32,445 bases of DNA from Oscillospiraceae bacterium. Lineage in GTDB: Bacteria > Bacillota > Clostridia > Oscillospirales > Oscillospiraceae. The stretch lies in the NCBI GenBank assembly GCA_009781695.1, contig WQVH01000022.1, forward strand, positions 1 through 32,445. Direction: 5' to 3'. The notes beneath the pieces are model-generated. The model worked only from the letters and a program-made list of their open reading frames with translations, searched no databases and was not told where the DNA came from. Positions 31,989 through 32,445 of this stretch are shown here, piece by piece. A program made the position numbers and the translations under genes. Each line of letters opens with the position of its first letter. The stretch's first letter is position 1.

Positions 31989-32139
31989 CTACCCACCGCC
32001 CAGCGGCGGAAAAAGCGCGACGACATCATCCGGTGGGAACCGTTGCTCCGGTCAGTGCACCTGTGGCGATAATCACTTTGTTTTCAGGTGAAAATGGATC
32101 GATATCCGGACTGACTTCCTGATAAGAATATAAATGATA
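31989..32139 (-). pseudogene. Fused remnants of an AOR gene and a MoaD-like gene
   Basis: On the minus strand, 32139-32026 reads as a piece of an AOR N-terminus (EVSPDIDPFSPENKVIIATG, then ALTGATVPTG and a stop). The region corresponds to about residues 45-80 of the AOR at 23395-25284. In the next frame, overlapping its end, 32036-31989 reads PPDDVVALFPPLGGG and a stop, the typical Gly-Gly tail of a MoaD protein. The rest of both genes is gone, as expected from one internal deletion that joined an AOR 5' part to a following moaD 3' part. The order (AOR then MoaD) is the same as in the intact pair. There is no start codon or ribosome binding site, so it is not expressed as a protein. Confidence 0.75.
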
Positions 32140-32141
32140 CA

Positions 32142-32445
32142 CTACACCCGCTCAATTTTGCCCCAAGTATTTTTGTTTTTCCTATATCTGAGGAATGCAA
32201 TAAAACGCACAGCGGCCATAACATATCGAAAGAACGCAAATTCCAATACACATAGAAACAGAGACTTTAACATGTCAACTAGAGATATGCGCAGCTTTTG
32301 GGTGTATATTTGTTGGGAGAAGGCACTCATACTTATTATGGAACCAAATATCGCATACACAACCAAAAATACGATCATATATCTTACATTCAGCACATCC
32401 ATATAGGCCGCCAATGCAATAGTCAAAATTCCAAATATCTCAATA
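32142..32445 (-). CDS. C-terminal part of a membrane protein, possibly a family 2 glycosyltransferase
   Basis: The frame is open from the right window edge to a TAG at 32142-32144, so only the last 100 or so residues are visible and the true start lies outside. At least two hydrophobic segments (MIVFLVVYAIFGSIISM and the MLKSLFLCVLEFAFFRYVM region) are followed by a basic tail ending in KNTWGKIERV. That pattern, a membrane pair then a W-G-x-x-x-R tail, is what I expect at the C-terminus of processive family 2 glycosyltransferases. The match is by memory and weak. It is unrelated in function to the catabolic genes; the AOR-MoaD remnant directly follows its stop. Confidence 0.5.
   Translation of the reverse strand, partial: IEIFGILTIALAAYMDVLNVRYMIVFLVVYAIFGSIISMSAFSQQIYTQKLRISLVDMLKSLFLCVLEFAFFRYVMAAVRFIAFLRYRKNKNTWGKIERV

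Overview
The window looks like part of the chromosome of a strictly anaerobic, fermentative Bacillota (Clostridia-type) bacterium. The reasons are strong AGGAGG ribosome binding sites, frequent TTG starts, consensus sigma-A promoters, and the gene content: a glycyl radical enzyme, an aldehyde ferredoxin oxidoreductase (AOR), a ferredoxin-fused ETF with its acyl-CoA dehydrogenase, and a PPi-type phosphofructokinase. There are no phage genes, rRNA, tRNA, CRISPR arrays or intact insertion sequences that I can see. The species cannot be named from the sequence.

Layout. 1-677: an 8-bp tandem repeat at the left edge, then AT-rich sequence without a convincing gene. 678-4551 (minus): a peptide/nickel-type ABC import pair, a lipoprotein binding protein followed by a single-chain DppB-DppC permease. 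4759-5751 (minus): an SDR oxidoreductase lacking the usual catalytic Lys. 6011-14819 (plus): the core operon, consisting of a divergent molybdenum hydroxylase large subunit, a glycyl radical enzyme (GRE), a [2Fe-2S] subunit with an N-terminal zinc-finger-like knuckle, an FAD subunit split by a complete GltD-like NAD(P)H oxidoreductase domain, and a second SDR. 14968-18868 (minus): a second binding protein plus fused permease, paralogous to the first. 19284-21544: an MFS carrier and a convergent XdhC-type molybdenum-enzyme maturation factor. 21828-23060: phosphofructokinase. 23137-25284 (minus): AOR plus a MoaD/ThiS-like protein. 25896-27443: a DASS/SLC13-like anion transporter behind a long leader. 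27690-30856 (minus): acyl-CoA dehydrogenase, EtfB and ferredoxin-EtfA, the arrangement of an electron-bifurcating acyl-CoA reductase. 31137-31901: a LuxR-type regulator. 31989-32139 (minus): fused remnants of a second AOR-MoaD pair. Right edge (minus): the C-terminal end of a membrane protein, possibly a family 2 glycosyltransferase.

How the genes may work together (inference). A small organic substrate would enter through the two ABC systems or the MFS/DASS carriers. The core operon would process it by molybdenum-cofactor chemistry coupled to NAD(P)H through the inserted GltD module, by radical chemistry in the GRE, and by SDR steps. Aldehyde and enoyl-CoA products would pass to the AOR and to the acyl-CoA dehydrogenase-ETF complex, both linked to ferredoxin. 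XdhC and MoaD fit a need for molybdenum/tungsten pterin cofactor. The substrate is not identifiable from sequence. The most unusual elements are the GltD-in-FAD-subunit architecture, a GRE inside a Mo-hydroxylase operon without its activase, the zinc-knuckle iron-sulfur subunit, and the fused permeases with no ATPase genes nearby.
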